From NCBI GenBank assembly GCA_045605145.1, contig JAZUPH010000003.1, positions 1-20,497 of the forward strand: 20,497 nt of DNA. The letters are read 5' to 3'. Below are positions 1-7,209 of this stretch, piece after piece. A program made the position numbers and the translations under genes. Source of the stretch: CAMNAO01 sp045605145. Its GTDB lineage: Bacteria > Bacillota > Clostridia > Oscillospirales > Oscillospiraceae. The first letter of the stretch is position 1. Each line of letters begins with the position of its first letter. Below the pieces are notes generated by a model, which saw only the letters and a program-made list of their open reading frames with translations, had not been told where the DNA came from and searched no databases.

Positions 1-999
1 ATGTATGTGGTGGTCAGCGTCATCAACATCGTCCCTGCCGACTTCAATGTGGCGGAAATTGCAGAAGAAGCCGAGTCGGTGGAGGCTGTGTCCGTTTCCA
101 CCCTCATTGTCAACTTCTTCACCAAGCCCGATTTTAATGAGTTGCTTTCCCGCCGCGCCATGCTGCCCCTTATCGTGTTTGCGATCATTTTCGGCTTCGG
201 CGTTCAGATGGCGGGCGGCCCCGAGACCAAGACCGCGGCTCTGCTGGCTGACATTACCGAGTGCATCATGAAGACCGTCAAGATCATCACCTACTATGCA
301 CCCATCGGTTTCTTCGGCTTCTTCGCCTATCTGGCTGCCACCTACGGGCCGGAGCTTATCGGCAGCTACGGCAGAACGCTGATTATCTACTATGTGCTCA
401 GCTTTGTCTACATGTTTGCCTCCTTCCCACTCTACGCCCGCTTTGGCGGCGGCAAGGGCGCTGTGAAGGTCATGTTCAAGAACCTGTTCCGTCCCGCTGC
501 GGTTTCCTTCGGAACCTGCTCCTCCGTTGCCACCATCCCCACCAATATGCAGGCTGCTGAAGATACCGGCATCTCCAAAGAGGTTTCCGACATCGTCCTT
601 CCCATGGGCGCCACCATGCACATGGACGGCTCAGCGATGTCCGCCATCATCAAGGTGGCCTTCCTGTTCGGCGTTGCGGGTATGGAGTTCGGCACCGGCA
701 AGGCCATTCTTGCCATCATCGTTGCGGTGTTCTCCTCAGTTGCCATGAGCGGTATTCCCGGCGGCGGCGGTGTGGGCGAACTGGTGCTCTGCTCCATGTT
801 CTTCAACAGCTCCCCGGAACAACTGGCCACCGCTTACATGATCGCCGTTTCCATCGGCAATCTGGTGGATCCCCCTGCAACCATGGTCAATGCCGCCGGC
901 GACTATGTTGTGTCCTTCATAGTTTCCCGCTATGTTGACGGCAAGGACTGGCTCCAGAAGAAGCTCCATCCCGAAAGGGAAGAGGCGGCACAGAATTGA
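1..999 (+). CDS. Dicarboxylate/amino acid:cation symporter (SDF family), 5' end missing
   Basis: Membrane transporter of the sodium/proton:dicarboxylate (SDF/GltP) fold, taking up an amino acid or organic acid with Na+ or H+. The visible 332 residues hold the C-terminal transport core: the Ser-rich hairpin 1 region (SSVATIPT), the PMGATMHMDG motif matching the family's P-x-GATxNMDG, the hairpin 2 loop (GIPGGGGVGE), and DPPATMVNAAGD at residues 290-301, matching the family motif DxxRTxxNVxGD. Family members run about 400-430 residues, so the first TM segments lie upstream and the ATG at base 1 is probably internal. Oddity: the conserved Arg that pairs with the substrate side-chain carboxylate is Ala (residue 293), while both flanking Asp residues remain. 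This suggests a neutral substrate rather than glutamate or a dicarboxylate (inference). A terminator follows directly. The family call is secure; the substrate is not. Confidence 0.93.
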   Translation: MYVVVSVINIVPADFNVAEIAEEAESVEAVSVSTLIVNFFTKPDFNELLSRRAMLPLIVFAIIFGFGVQMAGGPETKTAALLADITECIMKTVKIITYYAPIGFFGFFAYLAATYGPELIGSYGRTLIIYYVLSFVYMFASFPLYARFGGGKGAVKVMFKNLFRPAAVSFGTCSSVATIPTNMQAAEDTGISKEVSDIVLPMGATMHMDGSAMSAIIKVAFLFGVAGMEFGTGKAILAIIVAVFSSVAMSGIPGGGGVGELVLCSMFFNSSPEQLATAYMIAVSIGNLVDPPATMVNAAGDYVVSFIVSRYVDGKDWLQKKLHPEREEAAQN

Positions 1000-1023
1000 G
1001 TCCGCTCCCCATTATATGAGATC

Positions 1024-1053
1024 AGCAGCACCCCACCCGGGGTGCTGCTTTGT
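1024..1053 (+). terminator. Rho-independent terminator of the symporter gene
   Basis: Perfect 11-bp stem (1024-1034 with 1039-1049) around a four-base loop ACCC, followed by a short, imperfect T tract (TTTGT). It lies 25 nt after the symporter stop and upstream of the next promoter. Confidence 0.8.
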
Positions 1054-1089
1054 ATGTTCCGGCAAAGTTTTACAAATTTCGTATCTGCG

Positions 1090-1118
1090 TTGACAAAATC
1101 CTGCGCTGGATATAAAAT
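1090..1118 (+). promoter_or_regulatory. Sigma-A-like promoter for the acyltransferase gene
   Basis: TTGACA at 1090-1095 (perfect -35) and TAAAAT at 1113-1118, separated by 17 bp. It sits between the symporter terminator and the acyltransferase start and predicts a leader of roughly 60 nt. Confidence 0.65.
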
Positions 1119-1183
1119 TATCAGGATAACATGGGTCAGTGTGTGTCTTTGTTAAACCGCGCTGTGCCCGAACGGAGGAACAC

Positions 1184-2425
1184 ATGGCTGACGAGACCAA
1201 TTTCGGCATCGACACCTTTGATAACTATATATACCCCGAGACCCACTGGACCTACGGCCTTGAGCGCAATAAGAAGATCTGGAACTTCCTCAGGGCGGTG
1301 CTGGTGCCCATCATGCGCCGCAGGCTGAAATTCTCCTGCGGTCAGTTCAGAGTGCGCAGCAAAAAGTATATCGTTCTGGCCAACCACGCCACGGATTATG
1401 ACCCCGTTATGCTGGGCATCATGTTCCCAAATTACCTGCGTTTTGTCGCCGATGAACGCTTGTTTACTGCAAAGCCTTGGGGCCGCGTACTCAGTTGGCT
1501 GCAGAACCCGATTCCCTGGCTCAAGGGAACCCGCGCTGCCAATACGGAGCATTATATCAAGACGAATGTGGCCTGCGGCATCAATGTTGCCATGTTCCCT
1601 GAAGGGATGCGTACCATGACCGGCCGCACCGGGCAGATCTCTTCCGATATTGGCAGGATGATAAAAGAATCTGAGGGCGGACTTGTCACCGTCCGTCTTA
1701 CCCGTGGATATATGATAACGCCCCTTTGGGCCCATCATAAGCGCAAGGGTCCCACGGCCGGGCGTGTTGTGCGCGAATACACCCGCGAGGATCTGGATGA
1801 AATGACCGTGGATGAGATCAACTCTGCCATAGCAAAGGATCTTTATTACAATGTGTGGGAGGATCAGGAGAACCGCCGCATAGAATACCGCTGCAGCAGA
1901 CCTGCCGAGGGTCTGGAAAATGCACTTTTCATCTGCCCGGCATGTATGCGCGTGGGAACCATGCAGGGTAGGGGACGGGACTTTATATGCTCCTGCGGAT
2001 ACAGCGTGTCCGTGGACGGTCACGGCTTCTTCTCCAGCCGCAGTGCCAAGTTCCGGACCCTGCTTGACTGGGACATATGGCAGCGCAACTACCTTGCCGC
2101 CCGTGCAGAGCACTGGACAAAGGATCCGGACGATGTGCTGTGCGTTGACCGCGGTGTAAAGCTGTGGGTGAACGAGGGCGGCAAACAGCGTCCCCAGATA
2201 GACAATGCCATGATGACCCTGTACCCTGACCGTATCCAGTTCTCCGCCGGGCAGCCGCTGTTTTCCATAAGACTGTGCGACGTTGAAAGGATGTATAATT
2301 ACAAAAGCCGCTCTCTGCTCATAAGCTATCAGGGCCGTCAGTACGAGGTCACCAAGCAGGAGGCATGGCCTGTTCTGCGTTATGTCTACATATGGCGCAT
2401 GCTTACGGGACAGGACTTTACATAA
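1184..2425 (+). CDS. PlsC-like 1-acyl-glycerol-3-phosphate acyltransferase with zinc ribbon and PH-like tail
   Basis: Predicted glycerolipid acyltransferase (LPLAT/PlsC family) that would move an acyl chain onto lysophosphatidate or a related lipid at the inner membrane face. The catalytic NHATDYD box (HX4D: His68, Asp73) and the FPEGMRT acceptor-binding motif (138-144) are both present. At 413 residues it is much longer than PlsC alone (about 200-250). After the catalytic part come a four-Cys cluster, C251-P-A-C254 and C269-S-C271, typical of a small zinc ribbon, and a C-terminal stretch (about 335-405) whose strand pattern (MMTLYPDRIQF, LCDVERMY, LLISYQGRQYEV) resembles a bacterial PH/GRAM-like domain (inference). 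The start was chosen at 1184 because GGAGG (1174-1178) precedes it; an upstream in-frame start at 1139 has no ribosome binding site. It appears monocistronic. The catalytic call is firm, the tail is tentative. Confidence 0.88.
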   Translation: MADETNFGIDTFDNYIYPETHWTYGLERNKKIWNFLRAVLVPIMRRRLKFSCGQFRVRSKKYIVLANHATDYDPVMLGIMFPNYLRFVADERLFTAKPWGRVLSWLQNPIPWLKGTRAANTEHYIKTNVACGINVAMFPEGMRTMTGRTGQISSDIGRMIKESEGGLVTVRLTRGYMITPLWAHHKRKGPTAGRVVREYTREDLDEMTVDEINSAIAKDLYYNVWEDQENRRIEYRCSRPAEGLENALFICPACMRVGTMQGRGRDFICSCGYSVSVDGHGFFSSRSAKFRTLLDWDIWQRNYLAARAEHWTKDPDDVLCVDRGVKLWVNEGGKQRPQIDNAMMTLYPDRIQFSAGQPLFSIRLCDVERMYNYKSRSLLISYQGRQYEVTKQEAWPVLRYVYIWRMLTGQDFT

Positions 2426-2503
2426 TGTGGTTGCTTCAAATGTTCGAAGTAATTTTAGTCATAATAACAAGCTCATTTCGACAAAATTGTGCAACTTTTC
2501 CTG

Positions 2504-2532
2504 TTGATGATTTGATGCAGATATGCTATACT
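2504..2532 (+). promoter_or_regulatory. Promoter of the SpaA/Cna-B surface protein gene
   Basis: TTGATG (2504-2509), 17-bp spacer, extended -10 TGC-TATACT (2524-2532). It predicts transcription start near 2539, about 198 nt before the start codon. Confidence 0.65.
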
Positions 2533-2538
2533 CAATGC

Positions 2539-2736
2539 ATGGTTGGGGCAGTGTTTTTTTAAGGCTGTGCACCCCGGTAATGCATTGGAAAACTCAATGA
2601 AATTGAGACGAAAATTATTGCTGGAGCTGCCGGTCTCTTTCCCCAAATGGCTCACATCGGGATTACCCACGGCCACTTGGAGAAGGATGAATCTGCGGCT
2701 TCGCTTGTTTTATTAAGGAAAAAAGAGGTGGATCTA
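2539..2736 (+). promoter_or_regulatory. Long structured 5' leader, candidate riboswitch (class uncertain)
   Basis: About 198 nt lie between the predicted transcription start and the surface protein ATG. A closing helix GGTAAT (2576-2581) / ATTACC (2662-2667) brackets some 80 nt. Inside it is a perfect hairpin CTCAAT-GAA-ATTGAG (2593-2607), preceded by GGAAAAC and followed by GACGAAAA. A weaker third arm can pair GAGC (2623-2626) with GCTC (2650-2653). This three-way layout and the A-rich strands flanking a GAAA-containing hairpin recall the c-di-GMP-I (GEMM) riboswitch core (GGCAAAC, GAAA, GACGCAAAG, ending in TTGCC or TTACC). However, conserved C bases are missing in both the GGCAAAC and ACGCAAAG positions. 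The structure is seen; the class is speculation. Confidence 0.35.
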
Positions 2737-5700
2737 ATGAAGAAGTTTTTGGCTTTCGTACTTACGCTTTTACTGGTGGTCACCATGCTGCCTGCTGCGG
2801 CCATGGCGGCTGAAAGTACAGACAACAGAGGCAACAGGTATGACCACATTGACGTAAGGGTGGATGCCACATATGGTGTCAGCATTGACGGGCAGGCATA
2901 TACCTTTACAGGGAAGGTTGACGCTTCTTCCATTTCGGTCAGTGTAACAAAGAATGGGACAACAAAATCCTATTCAGGATTTGATGATGACACTCAGTCT
3001 GATGGCGGAATGCTGGAATACAGCAAGAGCGTAGGCAGGGGCAGCCTTAGCGCCAGTGATGTTGACTGGGTAGGTGACACCTTCTATATGAACGGTGTGA
3101 CAGTTTCGGCCAAGATATACATTACCAATTTTGGCGGCCTTCCGGATAACCTGAAGGATGTTGTCTTCAGCAAGGACAGCAAGGGTTATTATGTGGCTCT
3201 TACCAACTACACATATACCGGCGTACAGGAGTGTACCTACGGCAATGGCCTGCGCAGTGCGGGTAACGAAGGCGAGGCATCTGGTCTTGACCTCTATATT
3301 CAGGCCAGCGGCGCTGCGCTCTACATCACCAAGGGCAAGCTGGCGATAAAGAAAGAGGTTGTTGATGAATCCGGCGCTGCAATAAGCGACAACGGGGAAT
3401 TTACCTTCACCATCACCGGCCCCAACAGCTACAGCAACACTGTTACCGTCAAAGCCGGCGAGACGCTCACCCTTGAAAATCTTGCCGTGGGTCGGTACAC
3501 CATTACCGAGGTGCAGAAGGCCGGATACATTATCAAGACCATCAACGGCGCCGCAGCCGGCACCAACTACAGTGTGGACTATACCGTTGAGAACAAGACC
3601 GATTCCGATATTCCTATCGCGACCTTCACCAATACCAAGCTGAGTACCACCGGCGGTATCAGCCTCAGAAAGACTGCCAGCGGCATTGACGACGGCTCTT
3701 ACCCCACCCCCACCGTAGTCATCAAGGACAGCAGCGGTGCTGTCGTGTGGGAGGGCACTCTTACTCCCAACGGCGATACCAAGTATTATTCGCCGCTCCA
3801 GCCCGGTACATATACCATTGAGGAGACTGTCCCTGCGCCTGCCGCCGGCTACAAGCTGGCCAGTGCGACTCTCAACGGCGGCACCGCGATGAGCTTTACC
3901 GTTACCGCCGGTTCTGTCACCGCGCTGGTACTCAATAATGTTTATGAGACCGTTCCCACCACCGGCAGCATCACCGTCACCAAGGCCTTTGCCGGCGCTC
4001 TTGACGCTGAGGATGTGGGCAGTGTGGATATCACCGTGAGCGACGGGACCAGCACCTGGACTCAGACCCTCAATGCCGATAACGAGTGGACCTACACATT
4101 CACCGGTCTTGCTCCCGGCGGCTACACCGTCAGCGAGAGTGCGGATGTCAACGGCTATGCCCTTTCCGCAGCCTGGACCGGCGATATCGAATCCGGCACC
4201 ATTACTGTCGTTGCCGGTGAGAATGAGGCGGTCACCGTTACCAACACCTACACCCGCATCACCGACACCGATTATGAGCATGACTCCGTATCCGGCCTGA
4301 AGACCGATGAGGGTGAGCAGCCTCTGGGCGGCGCGGTGTTCACCGTCTGCGATGCCGACGGCAACGCGATCGGCACCTACACCTCCGACGCCAATGGCGC
4401 TTTCACCATCGCCACCGATGATGCGGCCTTTGCGGATCTGCTTCCCGCTGCCGGCGCAGACGCGACCTTCACCATGAGTGAGACTACCGCTCCTGCCGGA
4501 TACACCGGCTCTGCGTCTGAGTGGAGCATTGTTATAAGCGCTGCCAAGACAACGGCTACTGAGCCCACTCTCGTGGACAACAGCTATGTTTTTGTGGATG
4601 TCGTGACCTACACCATCACCGTTGACGGCGATGACAGTGTGGCGGTTGTCAATGAGATCAACACCGATACCGACTATGTCCACGACAGCATCACCGTTAC
4701 CAAGACCGACGGCACAAGTGCTCTTGCCGGCGCTGCCTTCGGCATCTACACCGATGAAGAGTGCAGCGGCGATGCCGTTTACACCTTCACTGCCGGCACT
4801 GCTGAAATCTCCACCGAGGATCTGGAGAGTGTCCTGCCTGCCGTGGGCAGCAATGGCGCTACCCTCTATCTTAAGGAGACCGCCGCGCCAGCAGGCTATA
4901 CCGCCGATGACACCGTTTGGACCATCACCATTCTGGCTGCCGAAGGCGATGCAGTGCTTGACCCTCAGAGAAATGCTTTCGTCACCACCGTGACTTACAC
5001 CATCACCGTTGATGGTGAAGACAGCCTTACCGTTGCCAATGAGAAGATCACCGCCACCGAGTATGTCCACGACTACTTTGGCCTTAAGAAGACCGATGGC
5101 ACCAACATCCTTCTGGGCGCGACCTTCGGTGTCTACACTGATGCCGAGTGCAGCGGCGATGCCCTCTACTCCTTCAATGCGGGCAATGTAACCGTCAGCA
5201 CCGAGGTCTCCTTCTTCAATGCCTATCTGCCTGATGCGGGTGAGTCTGTTACCCTCTATGTGAAAGAGACCGCCGCTCCCAACGGCTACAAGGTTGGCGA
5301 GTCTGTGTGGCCCATCGTCATTACCGCTACCGCAGGCGATGAAGTGCTGACTGATGGAGTGTTCGTCACCACCGTTACTTACACCATCACCATTGATGGC
5401 GGGGAAGAGCTTGCGGTTGCCAACGAGAAGATCACTGCCACCGAGTATGTCCACGACTACTTCGGCCTTAAGAAGACCGACGGCACCAATGTGCTCCTGG
5501 GCGCAACCTTCAGCGTCTACACCGATGAAGAGTGCAGCGGCAGCTCCATCTACTCCTTCAAGGCGGGCAATGTGACCATCAGCACTGAGAATTCCAGCCT
5601 TAAGGCCTACCTGCCTGAGGCCGGCGAGACCGTCACCCTCTATATTAAAGAGGCTGCTGCTCCCGATGGATACAAGGGCGTTGACACCGTCTGGCCCATC

Positions 5701-6195
5701 GTCATTACCGCAGTTGCCGGTGATGAGGTGCTCAAAGACAATGCCTTTGTCACCACCATCACTTACACCATCACCATTGATGGCAAGGAAGATCTGACCG
5801 TTGTCAATGCTGAGCTGATCGATGTCACCGTCAAGAAGCTCTGGGTGGACGGAAACAGCGAAGACCGTCCCACTTCTGTGACCGCAGTCCTCTCCAAGGA
5901 CGGCGTAGTCTATGATACGCAGAAGCTCTCTTCCGCCAATGATTGGACCTACACCTGGACCGATCTGGATCCCGATGCTGAGTGGACCGTGGATGAGCAG
6001 AGTGTACCGTCCGGCTATTACAGAAAGGTTGAGCAGTCGGGCAACACCTTCACCATTTCCAACATCATCAATGAGATCCCCGACACCGGCGACACTGCCA
6101 ATATCGGCCCCTGGGCAGCCCTGCTTGCTCTGGCGACCGGTTGCATCGGCGCAGTGCTCCACACTCCCAAAAAGCGCCGCAGCGGCGCCAAATAA
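2737..6195 (+). CDS. Sortase-anchored surface protein with tandem Cna-B/SpaA repeats
   Basis: Predicted cell-wall-anchored adhesin or pilin-like stalk of 1152 residues. A signal peptide (MKKFLAFVLTLLL, cleavage near AMA-AES, residue 24) leads to an unrecognised domain at 25-199, then three Cna-B-like beta domains (about 200-303, 304-407, 408-505). Next are four SpaA-like repeats (506-639, 640-768, 769-896, 897-1024), a final Cna-B domain (1025 to about 1110), an IPDTG sortase motif (1114-1118), a hydrophobic segment and the basic tail KKRRSGAK. The SpaA repeats carry the Lys (KKTDGT or TKTDGT), Glu (ETAAPxGY) and Asn (VVNE or VANE) expected for intramolecular isopeptide bonds. The start was picked for GAGGTGG (2725-2731) and the signal peptide. 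No sortase gene is in the window, and no classic pilin motif was noticed. Ligand unknown. Confidence 0.93.
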   Translation: MKKFLAFVLTLLLVVTMLPAAAMAAESTDNRGNRYDHIDVRVDATYGVSIDGQAYTFTGKVDASSISVSVTKNGTTKSYSGFDDDTQSDGGMLEYSKSVGRGSLSASDVDWVGDTFYMNGVTVSAKIYITNFGGLPDNLKDVVFSKDSKGYYVALTNYTYTGVQECTYGNGLRSAGNEGEASGLDLYIQASGAALYITKGKLAIKKEVVDESGAAISDNGEFTFTITGPNSYSNTVTVKAGETLTLENLAVGRYTITEVQKAGYIIKTINGAAAGTNYSVDYTVENKTDSDIPIATFTNTKLSTTGGISLRKTASGIDDGSYPTPTVVIKDSSGAVVWEGTLTPNGDTKYYSPLQPGTYTIEETVPAPAAGYKLASATLNGGTAMSFTVTAGSVTALVLNNVYETVPTTGSITVTKAFAGALDAEDVGSVDITVSDGTSTWTQTLNADNEWTYTFTGLAPGGYTVSESADVNGYALSAAWTGDIESGTITVVAGENEAVTVTNTYTRITDTDYEHDSVSGLKTDEGEQPLGGAVFTVCDADGNAIGTYTSDANGAFTIATDDAAFADLLPAAGADATFTMSETTAPAGYTGSASEWSIVISAAKTTATEPTLVDNSYVFVDVVTYTITVDGDDSVAVVNEINTDTDYVHDSITVTKTDGTSALAGAAFGIYTDEECSGDAVYTFTAGTAEISTEDLESVLPAVGSNGATLYLKETAAPAGYTADDTVWTITILAAEGDAVLDPQRNAFVTTVTYTITVDGEDSLTVANEKITATEYVHDYFGLKKTDGTNILLGATFGVYTDAECSGDALYSFNAGNVTVSTEVSFFNAYLPDAGESVTLYVKETAAPNGYKVGESVWPIVITATAGDEVLTDGVFVTTVTYTITIDGGEELAVANEKITATEYVHDYFGLKKTDGTNVLLGATFSVYTDEECSGSSIYSFKAGNVTISTENSSLKAYLPEAGETVTLYIKEAAAPDGYKGVDTVWPIVITAVAGDEVLKDNAFVTTITYTITIDGKEDLTVVNAELIDVTVKKLWVDGNSEDRPTSVTAVLSKDGVVYDTQKLSSANDWTYTWTDLDPDAEWTVDEQSVPSGYYRKVEQSGNTFTISNIINEIPDTGDTANIGPWAALLALATGCIGAVLHTPKKRRSGAK
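4252..5808 (+). repeat. Four tandem SpaA-type repeats (about 384-402 nt each)
   Basis: Units run 4252-4653 (402 nt), 4654-5040 (387), 5041-5424 (384) and 5425-5808 (384). Each begins with a T-x-T-x-Y-x-HD block and contains ETxAPxGY and VTYTITxDG. The last two are exactly equal in length and share long identical nucleotide blocks, so that duplication is the youngest. The first unit is the most diverged and lacks the ECSG segment. Confidence 0.9.
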
Positions 6196-6233
6196 GGATC
6201 GGAAGCCTCCGGCCTTAACAAGTAAATGAGTTG

Positions 6234-6266
6234 AGCGGCGTCTCCACACCGGAGGCGCCGCTTTTC
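6234..6266 (+). terminator. Terminator of the surface protein gene
   Basis: 12-bp stem with one G-T pair (6234-6245 with 6251-6262), loop ACACC, then a short T-rich tail. It starts 39 nt after the stop codon. Confidence 0.85.
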
Positions 6267-6283
6267 TGTGTCCTGCCAAATAT

Positions 6284-6321
6284 TGCATCGTAGCGACAAG
6301 CCTGCATCGCACGATGCGACA
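6284..6321. repeat. Nested direct and inverted repeats upstream of the phosphatase promoter, possible operator
   Basis: TGCATCG followed by GCGACA occurs twice (6284-6298 and 6303-6321). The second copy contains the palindrome GCATCG-CA-CGATGC (6304-6317). The block ends 9 bp before the -35 box, a position fitting a regulator binding site, but no regulator gene is nearby. Confidence 0.3.
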
Positions 6322-6329
6322 TAAATTGC

Positions 6330-6357
6330 TGGACATTCCCGCTCGCAGTGGTATAAT
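6330..6357 (+). promoter_or_regulatory. Promoter of the phosphatase gene
   Basis: TGGACA (6330-6335), 16-bp spacer, perfect TATAAT (6352-6357) with an extended TG at 6349-6350. The leader is about 70 nt. Confidence 0.65.
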
Positions 6358-6435
6358 AAGCATAAGCGCCGCATAGAAATGCCGGCGCGGATATTGCCGG
6401 GCGGTATGACCGTCTGCTGAAATGGAGGCTCTTTA

Positions 6436-7125
6436 ATGACTTATGTAATGGGTGACATCCACGGCTGCTATGAGCAGTATATGGCCATGCTCCGGGAAAT
6501 TAGCTTCTCCGACGAAGACATTCTCTATGTCATCGGCGACGTTATCGACAGGGGAGAGCGCTCCATTGATGTACTTATGGACATGAGTATGCGCGCCAAT
6601 GTTTATCCCATCATGGGTAACCATGAGTTTATGGCGCTCCACCTCCTGGGTAAGCTGCCCAAGAATGGGGCAAGTATGTCCGACTTTGACCCCGATGATA
6701 TGGCCGCTTTCAAAAAATGGATGGCGGAGGGCGGCGCAGGTACCATTGAAGGATTTCTTAAGCTGTCACCTGACGAGCGGGAAGCGATCCTCGAGTACCT
6801 TGAGGAATTTGCCGCTTATGAGGAGATCTCGGTGAACGGCAGGCGCTATATCATCGTCCACGCAGATCTTGGCAATTTCGCCCCGGACAGAGAGCTTGAT
6901 GATTACGAGCTTTATGAGCTGGTGGCCGGCAGGGCAGATTACGATCGCCGCTATTTTGCTGATGCTGTTCTTATCACCGGGCACAGCCCCACCTTCCTCA
7001 TTGATGAGCGCAGCCGCGGCTATATCTGGCGCGGTAACGGCCATATCTGCGTTGACTGCGGCGCGGGCTACGGTGAGCCTTTAGGCTGCATCTGCCTTGA
7101 AACCGGTGAGGAGTTCTACGCCTGA
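6436..7125 (+). CDS. PPP-family metallophosphoesterase (serine/threonine phosphatase-like)
   Basis: Cytosolic two-metal phosphatase of the PPP/calcineurin-like superfamily, close to the bacterial and phage-lambda type protein phosphatases. All signature blocks are present in 229 residues: GDIHG (Asp7, His9), GDVIDRG (Asp35, Asp38, Arg39), GNHE (Asn62, His63, Glu64), VHAD (His142) and TGHSP (His183). The length matches the family. GGAGG (6424-6428) lies 7 nt before the ATG. The gene is framed by its own promoter and a strong terminator, so it looks monocistronic. The substrate could be phosphoprotein or a small phosphorylated molecule such as a dinucleotide; sequence alone does not decide. Confidence 0.9.
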   Translation: MTYVMGDIHGCYEQYMAMLREISFSDEDILYVIGDVIDRGERSIDVLMDMSMRANVYPIMGNHEFMALHLLGKLPKNGASMSDFDPDDMAAFKKWMAEGGAGTIEGFLKLSPDEREAILEYLEEFAAYEEISVNGRRYIIVHADLGNFAPDRELDDYELYELVAGRADYDRRYFADAVLITGHSPTFLIDERSRGYIWRGNGHICVDCGAGYGEPLGCICLETGEEFYA

Positions 7126-7127
7126 GT

Positions 7128-7151
7128 TCTGTATCAGGTATCTGTATCAGG
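7128..7151 (+). repeat. Short tandem repeat after the phosphatase gene
   Basis: TCTGTATCAGG occurs at 7128-7138 and 7141-7151, a 13-nt period, just after the stop codon. No function is evident. Confidence 0.5.
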
Positions 7152-7162
7152 CAAATATTAAC

Positions 7163-7199
7163 ACCGCATGGGCGAACGCTGTTCGCCCGCGGTCTTTTT
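7163..7199 (+). terminator. Terminator of the phosphatase gene
   Basis: Two-part stem: ACCGC (7163-7167) with GCGGT (7189-7193) and GGGCGAAC (7170-7177) with GTTCGCCC (7181-7188), loop GCT, followed by CTTTTT. Its T tract ends only 10 nt before the next start codon. Confidence 0.9.
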
Positions 7200-7209
7200 G
7201 GTGTGATAT

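Larger units (their letters stand above)
2426..2736 (+). other. 311-nt intergenic region: promoter and long leader of the surface protein gene
   Basis: Gene-free stretch. The first 75 nt are AT-rich and hold only a weak inverted repeat (CTTC 2434-2437 / GAAG 2446-2449) after the acyltransferase stop, not a convincing terminator. The rest is the promoter at 2504-2532 and the leader described separately. In-frame codons upstream of 2737 (from 2647) are open but lack a ribosome binding site and a signal peptide, so they are read as leader, not protein. Confidence 0.7.

Noticed and set aside
1136..2113. Long minus-strand frame opposite the acyltransferase gene
   Set aside because: Shadow of a gene with intact catalytic motifs; low-complexity product without recognisable motifs.
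2647..2736. Extended N-terminus of the surface protein from an ATG at 2647
   Set aside because: No RBS, and it would bury the signal peptide behind 30 charged residues.
4252..5808. Repeats as a possible CRISPR or mobile element
   Set aside because: In-frame protein-coding repeats of about 384 nt without spacers, terminal inverted repeats or transposase.
2974..6363. Very long open frame on the minus strand opposite the surface protein gene (1129 codons)
   Set aside because: It mirrors the Thr/Val/Gly-rich repeats with C-ending codons, which rarely give stops in the opposite frame. No ribosome binding site, and the translated sequence has no domain pattern beyond mirrored repeats.
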